A stretch of DNA of 64,000 bases, taken from Raineyella fluvialis. Its GTDB lineage: Bacteria; Actinomycetota; Actinomycetes; Propionibacteriales; Propionibacteriaceae. A program made the translations under genes and the position numbers. Positions 20,334 to 29,618 of the stretch are shown here, piece by piece. Each line of letters opens with the position of its first letter. Positions within the stretch are counted from its first letter, which is position 1. The DNA lies in contig NZ_CP045725.1 in the NCBI RefSeq assembly GCF_009646095.1, forward strand, positions 372,001 to 436,000, in the 5' to 3' direction. The notes below the pieces were generated by a model. That model saw nothing but the letters and a program-made list of their open reading frames with translations. It ran no database searches and was not told the origin of the DNA.

Positions 20334-23300
20334 GTGAGTTGCTGCCGACCCTCCAGGCCCGCGACATTCAGCGCGGGCTGCGGGACTATCTCACCACGAC
20401 GTTCGCCCTCGCCGACTCCGATGCCCGGCGCGCGCTCGATGACTTCCTCAGCGACGAGCACGACGGCATCTTCAAGGGCCCGTACGTGCGCATGCGCCTC
20501 CCCTACCGCGCAGCGCCCAAGTACGCCGAACCGTCGCTGGAGTGGCAGCCGCCCTACCCGCCGTACGCCCATCAGGCGACGGCGTGGTCGCGGCTGACCA
20601 CCCTCGACCGGGGGCCGGACAAGCCCCGGCCACTGCCGACCCTGGTCACCACCGGCACCGGTTCGGGCAAGACCGAGGCGTTCCTCTACCCGATCCTCGA
20701 CCACGTGCTGCGAGCCCACGACCGAGGCGTCACCGGCACCAAGGCGCTGATCCTCTACCCGATGAACGCGCTGGCCAACGACCAGGCGCTCCGCCTCGCC
20801 AAGCTCATCGCCGACCCGGCGAACGGGCTCTCCGGTGTCACCGCCGCCCTCTACACCGGCCAGGACAGCAAGCCCCGCACCCGGGTCAGCGAGGACAGCC
20901 TGATCACCGACCGCGGCATCATCCGCGACTCGGCCCCCGACATCCTGCTGACCAACTACAAGATGCTCGACCAGCTGCTGCTGCGCGAGGAGGACCAGTC
21001 GATCTGGCGCCAGAGCGCCGAGAGCCTGACCTACCTGGTGCTCGACGAGTTCCACACCTACGACGGGGCCCAGGGCACCGACGTCGCGATGCTGCTGCGC
21101 CGCCTCGGCCTGACGCTGAAGAGCCACTGGGCACCCAGCACCCACACCGAGGATGAACTGACCCGCCCGCTGGGCCGGATGACCCCCGTCGCGACCTCCG
21201 CCACGCTCGGTGACAAGGGCGATCCGGCCGAGATGGTCGGCTTCGCCACCACGGTGTTCGGCGAACCCTTCAGCGCCGACGACGTGGTCACCGAGACCCG
21301 GGTCAGCCTCGACGAGTGGTGCGCCGGAGCCCATGCCCGCGTCGCTGCTCACCACATCTCCCCCGCCCCGGTGCAGGCCAGCCTCCTACGGACGATCAAT
21401 GCCGCTGTCTCCCAGCTCGGCGAGGCACCTGAGCCGCACGATCTCGCGGTCACCGTTCTCAACGGGCTCTATCAGCCCGACGACCCCAGCGCCGCGGCCC
21501 AGCGCAAGCCGCTCACCGCGCTCGCCGACCTCGAAGCCCTCGCCAAGGCGCACCCGCTGGTGCGCTCCCTGATCGAGCATGCGGTCGACGCGACCAGCCT
21601 GGCGAGCCTGGCCACCGAACTGGTCCCGCTGGCCGGGGCAGGCCCCGACTTGGTGGCGCAGGCCACCGAGTTCCTCACCGACCTGGTCGGCGCACTCAGC
21701 CACCTGCGCGCCCAGCTCGGCCGCGGCTTCGTCACCATGGAGACCCACCTGTGGGTCCGCGAACTCACCCGGATCGATCGGCTGGCCAGCACCTCCCCCG
21801 GTTATCGCTGGTCCGACGACGGCGTGGTCACCGGAGCCGCTGGCGGGGTGACCGGAGACCCGGGCGCCGTCGCGTTCCCCGCCGTCTACTGCCGCCACTG
21901 CGGCCGGTCCGGCTGGGGTGTCGGGCTGGGCCCGACCGGGACCGGCCTGGACCACGACGACAAGCGGATCCGCGCCGACCACGCCGCCGGCAACGGCCGC
22001 TTCCGCGCCCTGATCCGGGCCACCAGCTCCGAGGCCGAGCACCTGGCCGCCAACCCCGGTGAGAACAGCGAGTTCGGCTGGTTCTCCGTCCGCGGCCGCG
22101 AACTGACCCGGACCGACCCGGGCGAGGAGGAGCGCCAGGAGAGCGACTACCTGCCGGTCCTCACCCACTGGGGCGACAACGCCGACGACGCCTCCCGCCA
22201 GGACACCTGCCCCGCCTGCCAGAAGGACGACGGCATCCGCTTCCTCGGCTCGGCCATCGCCACCCAGCTCTCGGTGACGCTGTCCGGCCTGTTCGGCACC
22301 GACAACCTCGACCCCGCCGAGAAGAAGGCCCTCGTCTTCACCGACAGCGTCCAGGACGCCGCGCACCGGGCCGGGTTCATCGAGTCCCGCTCGCACACCC
22401 TGACGCTGCGCGCCGCCCTGCGCGCCAGCATCGGTCCCGAACCGGCCACACTGAAGTCGCTCGTCGCGACGGTCCTCTCCGACGCCGGTAAGGACCCGTT
22501 CCGCCGCTACCGGCTGCTGCCGCCCGACGTGGTCGGCCGCGACGACTTCTCCGCCTTCTGGCGTACGGATGCCTCCGGTCCGGCCCGGGTGGCGGCGACG
22601 CGACGGGTGGAGTCCCGGCTGCTGTTCGACACCGTGCTGGAGTTCGGCCTGCAGGCCCGGCTGGGTCGCACCCTCGAGCTCACCGGCTCGGTCGCCGCCC
22701 AGGTGGACGCCGGGATGCCCGCCGCGCTGGCGAACATCGCCCGGCAGGTGATCAAGCAGGCCGACACCGAGCCCGCCCTGTTCACCCCGCTCGACCAGCG
22801 CCCCGACGACATGCTCGTCCGCTGGGTCCGCGGCGTGCTGGAGCACATGCGCACCCAGGGCTCGATCGCCCACAAGTGGTTCGACAAGTACATCGAGAAC
22901 GACGGCAACCGCTGGATGATCTGGGGCGGCCGGCCCAAGGGTCAGGGCATGCCCGCCTTCCCGAAGGGCCGCTCGGCCCCCGGGTTCCCCCGCGTCGGCG
23001 GCGCCCAGCTCAAGGGCGATCCGCTGCTCGACCCGGTCACCAGCCCGCAGAGCTGGTACTCCCGCTGGGCCAACAAGACCCTCGGTGTCACGCCGCAGTT
23101 CGGCGCCCGGCTGAGCAAGGCGCTGCTGCAGCGGCTCGCCGACGCCGGGATCCTCACCGCCACGACGACGAAGTCCTCGGCCACCGTCTACGCGATCCCG
23201 ACTGACCGGGTGCTGGTCTCCGAGCTCGACCTGCCCGGCCTGCAGGCCGGGCGGTACCGGCTGCACTGCTCGGTCTGCCACACCGAGCACCCCGGCACGG

Positions 23301-26300
23301 CCGAGACCGTCGACCAGCTCGTCGGCGCGCCCTGCCTGATGGTCCGCTGCTCCGGCACCCTGGATCGGGCGCCCATCGAGGACAACTACTACCGCCACCT
23401 CTACGACTCCTCCGACATGCGCCGCGTCGTCGCCCGCGAACACACCAGCCTGGTCCCCGACACCGAGCGCCTGGCCCGCGAGGGCGCCTTCCGGTCCTCC
23501 CGCGCCGACTCGAGCGCGCCGAACGTCCTCGTCGCCACACCCACCCTGGAAATGGGCATCGACATCGGCGACCTGTCCGCGGTCTTCCTCGCCTCACTGC
23601 CCCGTACGGTCGCCTCGTACGTCCAACGGGTCGGGCGCGCCGGCCGCCTGACCGGCAACGCGCTGGACATGGCCTTCGTCACCGGCCGCGGCGAACACCT
23701 GCCCCGACTCGGTGACCCGCTGTCCATGATCAACGGCGCGGTCCGCCCGCCGGCGACCTACCTGAGCGCCGAGGAGATGCTCCAGCGCCAGTACCTCGCG
23801 CACATCCTCGACGAGTTCGCTCGAGACCCCGGGCGGGCGCATCCGCGGCTGGCCGAGGCGGTGATGGCCTCGACCGAGCCGGGCACCTTCCTCGGCGACC
23901 TGGTCACGTACGCCGAACAGAATGCCGGGCCGCTGCTCGAGCGCTTCCTCAGCGCCTTCGACGACCTGCTGCCGGCCGCCGTCGCGAACCTGCGAGCCTG
24001 GGCCACCCCCGGCGAGGCACCGCGCAATAGCGGTCTGGCCGCGATGGTGGTCGGGGCGTCGGGGCGCTGGGCCCGTACGGTCCAGGAGCTGCGTCAGCGC
24101 AAGCTGACGATCCAGAAGGAGATCCCCGACCTGCGCCAGCGCGCCGAGGTCCCGGCCGCGACCGAGGACGACAAGCGCGACCTGCGGATCGCCGAGGCCA
24201 CGCTGAAGATGACCAACGGTCAGATCGCCGAGCTGACCACCGACCACTGGATCGGCACGCTCGAGGCGTACGGCATCCTGCCGAACTACACCCTGGTCGA
24301 TGACAGCGTGCACCTGGACGTCTCCGTCTCCTGGCTCGACCCGGACAGCCAGACGTACGAGTCGGACTCCTTCGGCGTCGACCGCTCCGGCGGGGCCACG
24401 CCGCTGCGGGAGTTCGCCCCCGGGGCGACGTTCTACGTGCACGGCCTGGAGGTCGCGATCGACGCGGTCGACCTGGGCCCGAACGCGTCGGCGATCCGCG
24501 CGATGGCGATGTGCAGCGAGTGCGGCTACGTGGAGGACATGGCCCTCAGCGGCCACCAGCAGGATCCCCAGCCGTGCCCACGGTGCGGCAGCTCCTCCAC
24601 CCGCGACACGGGCAACCACGTGCCGGTCGTCGAGCTCAAGCGGGTGACCGCGGCCGTACGGCGCGACGAGGCGCTGATCTCCGACCGCTCCGACGAGCGG
24701 CGGCAGGTGTGGTTCGGGATCGTGCCGGCGATCGACGTCGACCCGGCCGAAGTCGCCGAGCAGTGGTATGTCAAGGGCTACGACTTCGGTGTGAAGTACC
24801 TGCGCCGGATGACACTGCGCTGGTTCAACGTCGGTGAGCAGGGCGAGTTCGGGCAGAAGCGGCGGATCGCCGGCAAGGACATGGTCGCGCCGCTGTTCCG
24901 GGTCTGCGTCGGCTGCGGCTGCCGTGACCTGACCGCAAAGAGCAATAGCCGGAACGAGCACCGGCCGTGGTGCGCCTACCGGACCAGCAGCGACGAGCAC
25001 GTCGAGGAGATCGCGCTGTCGCGGACGCTGCAGACCCAAGGAGCGATGATCCCGCTGCCGATCTCGGTGACGACCGGGGACCCGTTCGCGATCCCGAGCC
25101 TGTCGGCGGCACTGAAGCTGGGGCTGCGCGAGCAGTTCGGCGGCGCGCCCGACCACATCGGCGTCGCGGAGGTGCCGGACCCGGTCAGCACCGAGCTGGG
25201 CACCCGCGAGGCGCTGGTGCTCTACGACACTGTGCCCGGCGGAACCGGCTACCTGGCCGAGCTGTCCGACCCGGCACGGGTCCACGACCTGCTCTACCAG
25301 GCCTGGCGCAAGGTCGCCGAGTGTCCCTGTCGCGACGAGGAGCGGCTGGCCTGCCACCGCTGCCTGCTGCCGCTGGCAGCGGGGCGCGACATCGACCGGG
25401 TGTCCCGGCAGGCCGCCGAGCGGCACCTGGGAGCGATCCTGACCGCAGGACGCCTCGACGAACCCGAGCCGGACCTGGTCTGGGACGTCACGGTCGAGCG
25501 GCCGCCGGCGGATCCGTCGATGTCGCCGCTGGAGCTGCGCTTCGCCGAACTGTTCCGGGCGCTGCTGGAGGACCTCAACGCCACCGTCCAGGACGTGCCC
25601 GGGACCTGGGGCAACACGATCCGGGCGAACGTACGTCCCCGCCGCTGGACGCTGGAGCCGCAGGTGCCCGTCCTCAACTCGAAGCCGGACTTCGTACTGC
25701 GTTCCGACGACACGAACGTCCCGCCGGTCGCGATCTTCACCGACGGGCTCGCCTACCACGCCAGCGTCGCCGTGAACCGGCTGGCCGATGATGCCGGGAA
25801 GCGATCCGCGCTGGCCGAGGCGGGCTATCTGGTCCTCAGCGTCACCGCAGCGGATGTGAGCACTGAGGAGAAGCGACGGGCCGACGAGCGGATCACCGTC
25901 GCGGCGCCGGAGTGGTTCGACGAGGCGCAGGCCGGCGTGGTGGCGAACCATGGCCAGTACCAGTCCGGCGACTACGCGGTGGTCACCGGCGGCCCGTTCG
26001 CCTTCCTGCGTCGATGGATCCGGGCGCCGTACGCCGATGCGCAGCGTCGGATGGCGGACCACCTGCCGATGATCTTCGCAACGTCAACCCAGGCTGTCAG
26101 CGGGGTCGTCACGGCGAACCAACCCGCCGCCGAGCAGGCCCGCCGGATCCTGCAGGGCGGCTCGCCCGGCGTCGTGGTCGGCGAGACGGTGCCGGCCTGG
26201 TGGTGGCACCGGGGTCCCCTCGTGGTGTTCTCGCGGCTGATGCCAGCCGATTCCATCGAGGTCGTCGCCATGGTCGACGATCGGCCCTCGGCGGTCGGGT

Positions 26301-27073
26301 CGGCCGGGTTCCCCGATGCCTGGTGGGACTGGCTGACCGTCGCGAACGGACTGCAGGGCCGCCAGATGCCGACCACGATCACCACGCTGGAGCGGATGAA
26401 GTTGGCCGCGGCGCAGAAAGCGTCCGGACCGGCGCCGGCCGCTTCGGTCCCGGCGTCGGGGACCGGCGGTCTCCGGGCCGAGGTGTTCACTCCTGGCTGG
26501 AAAACGATTCTCGACGGGGCACTGGAGGACGAGCGCAGCCTTGGCGAGGAACTGGCCCGGGCCGGGTTGCGTACGCCCGACGCGATGGGCGACGAGGTCG
26601 GCGACACCGGCATCCCCGCCATGTTCTTGTGGGAGGTCGAGCACGTGGTCGTGTTGAGAGACCTGGTCGAGCAGGACGTCGAGGACCTGCGTACACGGGG
26701 CTGGACGGTGCTCGGGCCGGAAGCCACCGACATCGAGGCGGCCCTCAGCGGCGCCGCTGACCGGCGCAACGAGGGCAGGAGGGCGTCTGATGGCCGAGTC
26801 GAATCTGATCATGATCAAGCCGTTGAGCAGGATCGATCCGCGGCTGCGGAGCAAGGCCTTCGCCTTCCTCGAGAAGCTGACCGAGGACGACAGCGCCCCC
26901 GGGCTGCATATCGAGCCGATCAAGAACAGCGCGGATCCTCGGGTACGGACCGGCCGGGTCGACCTGCAGTTCCGTGCGGTGCTGTTCCGTCTGACCGGCG
27001 CGAACGACGTCTCGTACGTCTTCCACGGCATCTGGAACCACGACGACGCGATCAGGATCGCGCAGCGGACTAA
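20330..27073 (+). CDS. Giant DEAD/H helicase with DUF1998 and C-terminal nuclease-like region (DrmA/DrmB-like fusion)
   Basis: The open frame gives 2247 residues. Visible elements are Walker [13 protein letters not shown] (about 108-119), LYPMNALANDQ, LLTNYKMLDQLLL, DEFHTYDG (about 238), [19 protein letters not shown] (about 1098), a zinc pair CRHCG, DUF1998-type TVPGGTGYLAEL (about 1636) with CHRCLLP, and a later KPDFVL...VAIFTDGLAYH stretch (about 1784-1805). The last stretch resembles Vsr/DUF559-like nuclease folds, but with T where an acidic residue is common. It combines what DISARM splits into DrmA and DrmB. The last 280 or so bp overlap the next gene out of frame. Adding one base in a G-run near 26773-26783 would end it at the TGA at 26788-26790, giving TGATG coupling and about 2153 residues, which I consider more likely. 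Confidence 0.85.
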   Translation: MSELLPTLQARDIQRGLRDYLTTTFALADSDARRALDDFLSDEHDGIFKGPYVRMRLPYRAAPKYAEPSLEWQPPYPPYAHQATAWSRLTTLDRGPDKPRPLPTLVTTGTGSGKTEAFLYPILDHVLRAHDRGVTGTKALILYPMNALANDQALRLAKLIADPANGLSGVTAALYTGQDSKPRTRVSEDSLITDRGIIRDSAPDILLTNYKMLDQLLLREEDQSIWRQSAESLTYLVLDEFHTYDGAQGTDVAMLLRRLGLTLKSHWAPSTHTEDELTRPLGRMTPVATSATLGDKGDPAEMVGFATTVFGEPFSADDVVTETRVSLDEWCAGAHARVAAHHISPAPVQASLLRTINAAVSQLGEAPEPHDLAVTVLNGLYQPDDPSAAAQRKPLTALADLEALAKAHPLVRSLIEHAVDATSLASLATELVPLAGAGPDLVAQATEFLTDLVGALSHLRAQLGRGFVTMETHLWVRELTRIDRLASTSPGYRWSDDGVVTGAAGGVTGDPGAVAFPAVYCRHCGRSGWGVGLGPTGTGLDHDDKRIRADHAAGNGRFRALIRATSSEAEHLAANPGENSEFGWFSVRGRELTRTDPGEEERQESDYLPVLTHWGDNADDASRQDTCPACQKDDGIRFLGSAIATQLSVTLSGLFGTDNLDPAEKKALVFTDSVQDAAHRAGFIESRSHTLTLRAALRASIGPEPATLKSLVATVLSDAGKDPFRRYRLLPPDVVGRDDFSAFWRTDASGPARVAATRRVESRLLFDTVLEFGLQARLGRTLELTGSVAAQVDAGMPAALANIARQVIKQADTEPALFTPLDQRPDDMLVRWVRGVLEHMRTQGSIAHKWFDKYIENDGNRWMIWGGRPKGQGMPAFPKGRSAPGFPRVGGAQLKGDPLLDPVTSPQSWYSRWANKTLGVTPQFGARLSKALLQRLADAGILTATTTKSSATVYAIPTDRVLVSELDLPGLQAGRYRLHCSVCHTEHPGTAETVDQLVGAPCLMVRCSGTLDRAPIEDNYYRHLYDSSDMRRVVAREHTSLVPDTERLAREGAFRSSRADSSAPNVLVATPTLEMGIDIGDLSAVFLASLPRTVASYVQRVGRAGRLTGNALDMAFVTGRGEHLPRLGDPLSMINGAVRPPATYLSAEEMLQRQYLAHILDEFARDPGRAHPRLAEAVMASTEPGTFLGDLVTYAEQNAGPLLERFLSAFDDLLPAAVANLRAWATPGEAPRNSGLAAMVVGASGRWARTVQELRQRKLTIQKEIPDLRQRAEVPAATEDDKRDLRIAEATLKMTNGQIAELTTDHWIGTLEAYGILPNYTLVDDSVHLDVSVSWLDPDSQTYESDSFGVDRSGGATPLREFAPGATFYVHGLEVAIDAVDLGPNASAIRAMAMCSECGYVEDMALSGHQQDPQPCPRCGSSSTRDTGNHVPVVELKRVTAAVRRDEALISDRSDERRQVWFGIVPAIDVDPAEVAEQWYVKGYDFGVKYLRRMTLRWFNVGEQGEFGQKRRIAGKDMVAPLFRVCVGCGCRDLTAKSNSRNEHRPWCAYRTSSDEHVEEIALSRTLQTQGAMIPLPISVTTGDPFAIPSLSAALKLGLREQFGGAPDHIGVAEVPDPVSTELGTREALVLYDTVPGGTGYLAELSDPARVHDLLYQAWRKVAECPCRDEERLACHRCLLPLAAGRDIDRVSRQAAERHLGAILTAGRLDEPEPDLVWDVTVERPPADPSMSPLELRFAELFRALLEDLNATVQDVPGTWGNTIRANVRPRRWTLEPQVPVLNSKPDFVLRSDDTNVPPVAIFTDGLAYHASVAVNRLADDAGKRSALAEAGYLVLSVTAADVSTEEKRRADERITVAAPEWFDEAQAGVVANHGQYQSGDYAVVTGGPFAFLRRWIRAPYADAQRRMADHLPMIFATSTQAVSGVVTANQPAAEQARRILQGGSPGVVVGETVPAWWWHRGPLVVFSRLMPADSIEVVAMVDDRPSAVGSAGFPDAWWDWLTVANGLQGRQMPTTITTLERMKLAAAQKASGPAPAASVPASGTGGLRAEVFTPGWKTILDGALEDERSLGEELARAGLRTPDAMGDEVGDTGIPAMFLWEVEHVVVLRDLVEQDVEDLRTRGWTVLGPEATDIEAALSGAADRRNEGRRASDGRVESDHDQAVEQDRSAAAEQGLRLPREADRGRQRPRAAYRADQEQRGSSGTDRPGRPAVPCGAVPSDRRERRLVRLPRHLEPRRRDQDRAAD

Positions 27074-29144
27074 GCTGAAGACCAATCCGGTCAACGGCCT
27101 GATGGAGGTCATCGAGGCAACCACTCCAAAGGAGGAGCCGGCCACCTCGACGTGGGTGCCCTCCCCTGGGGCGCCGACCGCGGCAACGAGCACGGCGGAC
27201 GCCGGGCCCTCTCCTGCCACCGGGCCGGCAGCTGTCACTGGGACGGCGCCGGTCCTCGGGGCCACAGCCGGTACAGCGCCCGCCCCGGCGCCCGGCCCTG
27301 CAGCCTCGGTAGAGAGCGCCATCGTCCCCACCCGGAGGCCCTGGCAGGTCGCCGCCACCCGCGCCGAGTTGGTGAACGGTCTCGGCCTCGACGAGGCCCT
27401 CGCCGAGCGGGTGCTGGCGTGTGCGGACGAGGACGCCATCCTCGACCTGGCCGGCGCGTTCGTCGACTGGCGCAGCAACGCGCTGCTGGAACTGGCGGCC
27501 GGCGCAACAGTCGCCGAGGTCAAGGATCGCCTCGAAATCACCGAGGCGCCCGGCCGCGACGACAGCGACCAGGCCATCCTCGACGGTCTGCGGCAGCCCG
27601 CCTCACAAGGGGCGTTCACCTTCGTGGAGAACAACGACGAACTGCGCCGGATCATCGAAGAGGGCGACTTCGGCGCCTGGCGCGTCTGGCTGCACCCCGA
27701 GCAGCGCAAGTACGTGACCCGTGACTACCAGGGCCCGTTCCGGCTCTCCGGCGGCGCCGGCACGGGCAAGACCGTGGTCCTGCTGCACCGCGCCCGGCGA
27801 CTCGCCAAGGCCAATCCGCAGGCGCGCATCGTCCTGACCACCTTCACCACGAACCTCGCGGACGCCCTGGCCCGTGACCTGAGTCGACTCGACCCGGACC
27901 TGCCCCGGGCTCAGGAACTGGGAGATCCCGGCGTCCTGGTCCGTGGCGTCGACGCGCTGGCGTACGCGGCCATCAAGTCGGCCGGCTCCGAAATCAGCGC
28001 CGCCGTCGACGATGTGCTCGGAGCCCCGAGTTCCCACGTCCAGCAGCGCACAGCCGGCGATGCCTGGAAGGCGGCGATCGCCACGGCCGGGTCCGACCTG
28101 CCGGCTGCCCTGCACACCCCCCACTTCTTGCAGGCCGAGTACGAGGCCGTCGTCCTGCCGGGGCACATCACGGCGCAGGCCGATTATCTGCGCGTCCGCC
28201 GGCCCGGCCGGGGCGTACGCCTCAACCGCAAGGAACGCGCTGCGGTGTGGCAGGTCATCGAGGCCTACCGGGCAAGCTCCAGGGTCGAGGGCACGCTCGA
28301 CTTCGCCGAGGCCGCGACTGTCGCGGCCGCGCACCTGACCAAGCAGGCGGCCGAAGGACAGGGTCACCGGGCCGACCACCTCCTGGTCGACGAGGGCCAG
28401 GACCTCTCCCCCGCGCACTGGCAGCTACTGCGGGCTCTGGTCGGCGAGGGCCCGAACGACCTCTTCATCGCCGAGGATTCCCATCAGCGGATCTACGGCC
28501 ACAAGCTCGTGCTGGGCCAGTACGGGATCCGGATCGTCGGCCGGTCGCAGCGCCTGACCCTGAACTACCGGACGACTGCGGAGAACCTGCACTTCGCCCT
28601 CGGCGTGCTCGACGGCGGGACCTACGCCGACCTGGAGGACCAGCCCGAGGAGACCGGCCGCTACCACTCCTCGCGGCGAGGGCCGGTACCGCAGGTGATC
28701 GCGTGCGGGTCGATGAACGGGGAGCTGGATACGGCCGCCAACCTGATCCGCGGCTGGGCCGAGCAGGCGCCGCAAGAGGGACGGGGTACGGAGACGATTG
28801 CGATCCTTGTACGCGACCAGTACCAGCGCGACCGGGTGGTCAGTGGTCTGGGCGAGCGCGGAGTCAACGTACGCCCCGTGGATCGGGAAGCGGTCAAGCC
28901 CGGCCCGCCGGTGGCGATGACGATGCACCGGGCGAAGGGCACGGAGTTCTCGAAGGTGCTGCTGTTCGGGATGAGCGAGAAGTCGATCCCGAAGATCGTC
29001 AGAGGCGCTGATTACTCCGTCGACGAGAAGCAGGATGCGCTGCTGCGGGAACGGTCGCTGCTGTACGTGGCAGCGTCGCGGGCCAGGGATGAGCTGGTGG
29101 TGACGTGGAGCGGGGAGGCGAGTGAGCTGCTGCCGAGGGGGTAG
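26790..29144 (+). CDS. UvrD-type helicase with N-terminal RelE/ParE-like domain
   Basis: This 784-residue protein starts at ATG 26790 behind AGGAGG. Residues 1-110 resemble the RelE/ParE toxin fold (DPRVRTGRVDLQFRAVLFRL, then YVFHGIWNHDDAIRIA). A Pro/Ala/Thr-rich linker follows (about 112-180). The superfamily 1 helicase core comes next: Walker A SGGAGTGKTVVLL (about 322), VDEGQDLSP (about 533), NYRTTAEN, MTMHRAKGTEFSKV and LLYVAASRARDEL. Superfamily 1 helicases translocate on single-stranded DNA. The toxin-like head could act as an mRNA interferase, a DNA-binding clamp or simply a structural domain; the sequence cannot decide. It ends the right defence operon and is not a standard DISARM component. 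Confidence 0.85.
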   Translation: MAESNLIMIKPLSRIDPRLRSKAFAFLEKLTEDDSAPGLHIEPIKNSADPRVRTGRVDLQFRAVLFRLTGANDVSYVFHGIWNHDDAIRIAQRTKLKTNPVNGLMEVIEATTPKEEPATSTWVPSPGAPTAATSTADAGPSPATGPAAVTGTAPVLGATAGTAPAPAPGPAASVESAIVPTRRPWQVAATRAELVNGLGLDEALAERVLACADEDAILDLAGAFVDWRSNALLELAAGATVAEVKDRLEITEAPGRDDSDQAILDGLRQPASQGAFTFVENNDELRRIIEEGDFGAWRVWLHPEQRKYVTRDYQGPFRLSGGAGTGKTVVLLHRARRLAKANPQARIVLTTFTTNLADALARDLSRLDPDLPRAQELGDPGVLVRGVDALAYAAIKSAGSEISAAVDDVLGAPSSHVQQRTAGDAWKAAIATAGSDLPAALHTPHFLQAEYEAVVLPGHITAQADYLRVRRPGRGVRLNRKERAAVWQVIEAYRASSRVEGTLDFAEAATVAAAHLTKQAAEGQGHRADHLLVDEGQDLSPAHWQLLRALVGEGPNDLFIAEDSHQRIYGHKLVLGQYGIRIVGRSQRLTLNYRTTAENLHFALGVLDGGTYADLEDQPEETGRYHSSRRGPVPQVIACGSMNGELDTAANLIRGWAEQAPQEGRGTETIAILVRDQYQRDRVVSGLGERGVNVRPVDREAVKPGPPVAMTMHRAKGTEFSKVLLFGMSEKSIPKIVRGADYSVDEKQDALLRERSLLYVAASRARDELVVTWSGEASELLPRG

Positions 29145-29618
29145 ACGCCAGATCCGTGAGCGGAAGTCGGCAGACCGTCGACCACTTGATTGCACCTCGC
29201 CACCTTCTCAACTTCTCACATTTTTCCCTCCTCGCAAGTCTGCGAACTTGCTTGTGAGACATAGAGATTACAAACAGAAAGAGCTGCACACCTCCCAGCA
29301 CCGGTGAACCACCCGGATCGGTGGAGTTGATCATCGTTTAGGAAAACGATCGGTAACCTAGGTCACCATCCTCTAGAAACGACGCAGACCTAACAGAGAG
29401 GCGCCGCAGCATTCCTGCCTCGTGAGCGGAAGTTAGACTCGCAGCGACCCGCATACACGCGACGCCTGAATTATAGCCTGTGGCTCTCCACACGGGCCTA
29501 ACGGATCGTCGGCGGAGCCGGGAAGGTGCCCTGTTCGTCCTAGACCGCCTCAAAATGCTGGCGCCGTTCCACAGGCGTCTTTCGACGGATATTCGCATTA
29601 CCAATATTCACCAAAGCT
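29145..29618. other. Intergenic region between the defence operon and the first IS
   Basis: These 474 bp hold no convincing gene on either strand. Base composition falls to mixed and locally AT-rich compared with the operon to the left. The last eight bases (29611-29618, CCAAAGCT) are the left copy of the target-site duplication of the neighbouring IS. Confidence 0.6.

Noticed and set aside
21386-27709. Several long antisense open frames opposite the giant helicase and RelE-UvrD gene
   Set aside because: All are composition-driven shadows in GC-rich DNA with no recognisable domains or ribosome sites.
1-29144. Classification as a Dpd (7-deazaguanine) or BREX system
   Set aside because: No TGT-type or QueC-like gene and no PglZ or BrxC-like protein was seen; the DrmD-DrmMI pair points to DISARM.
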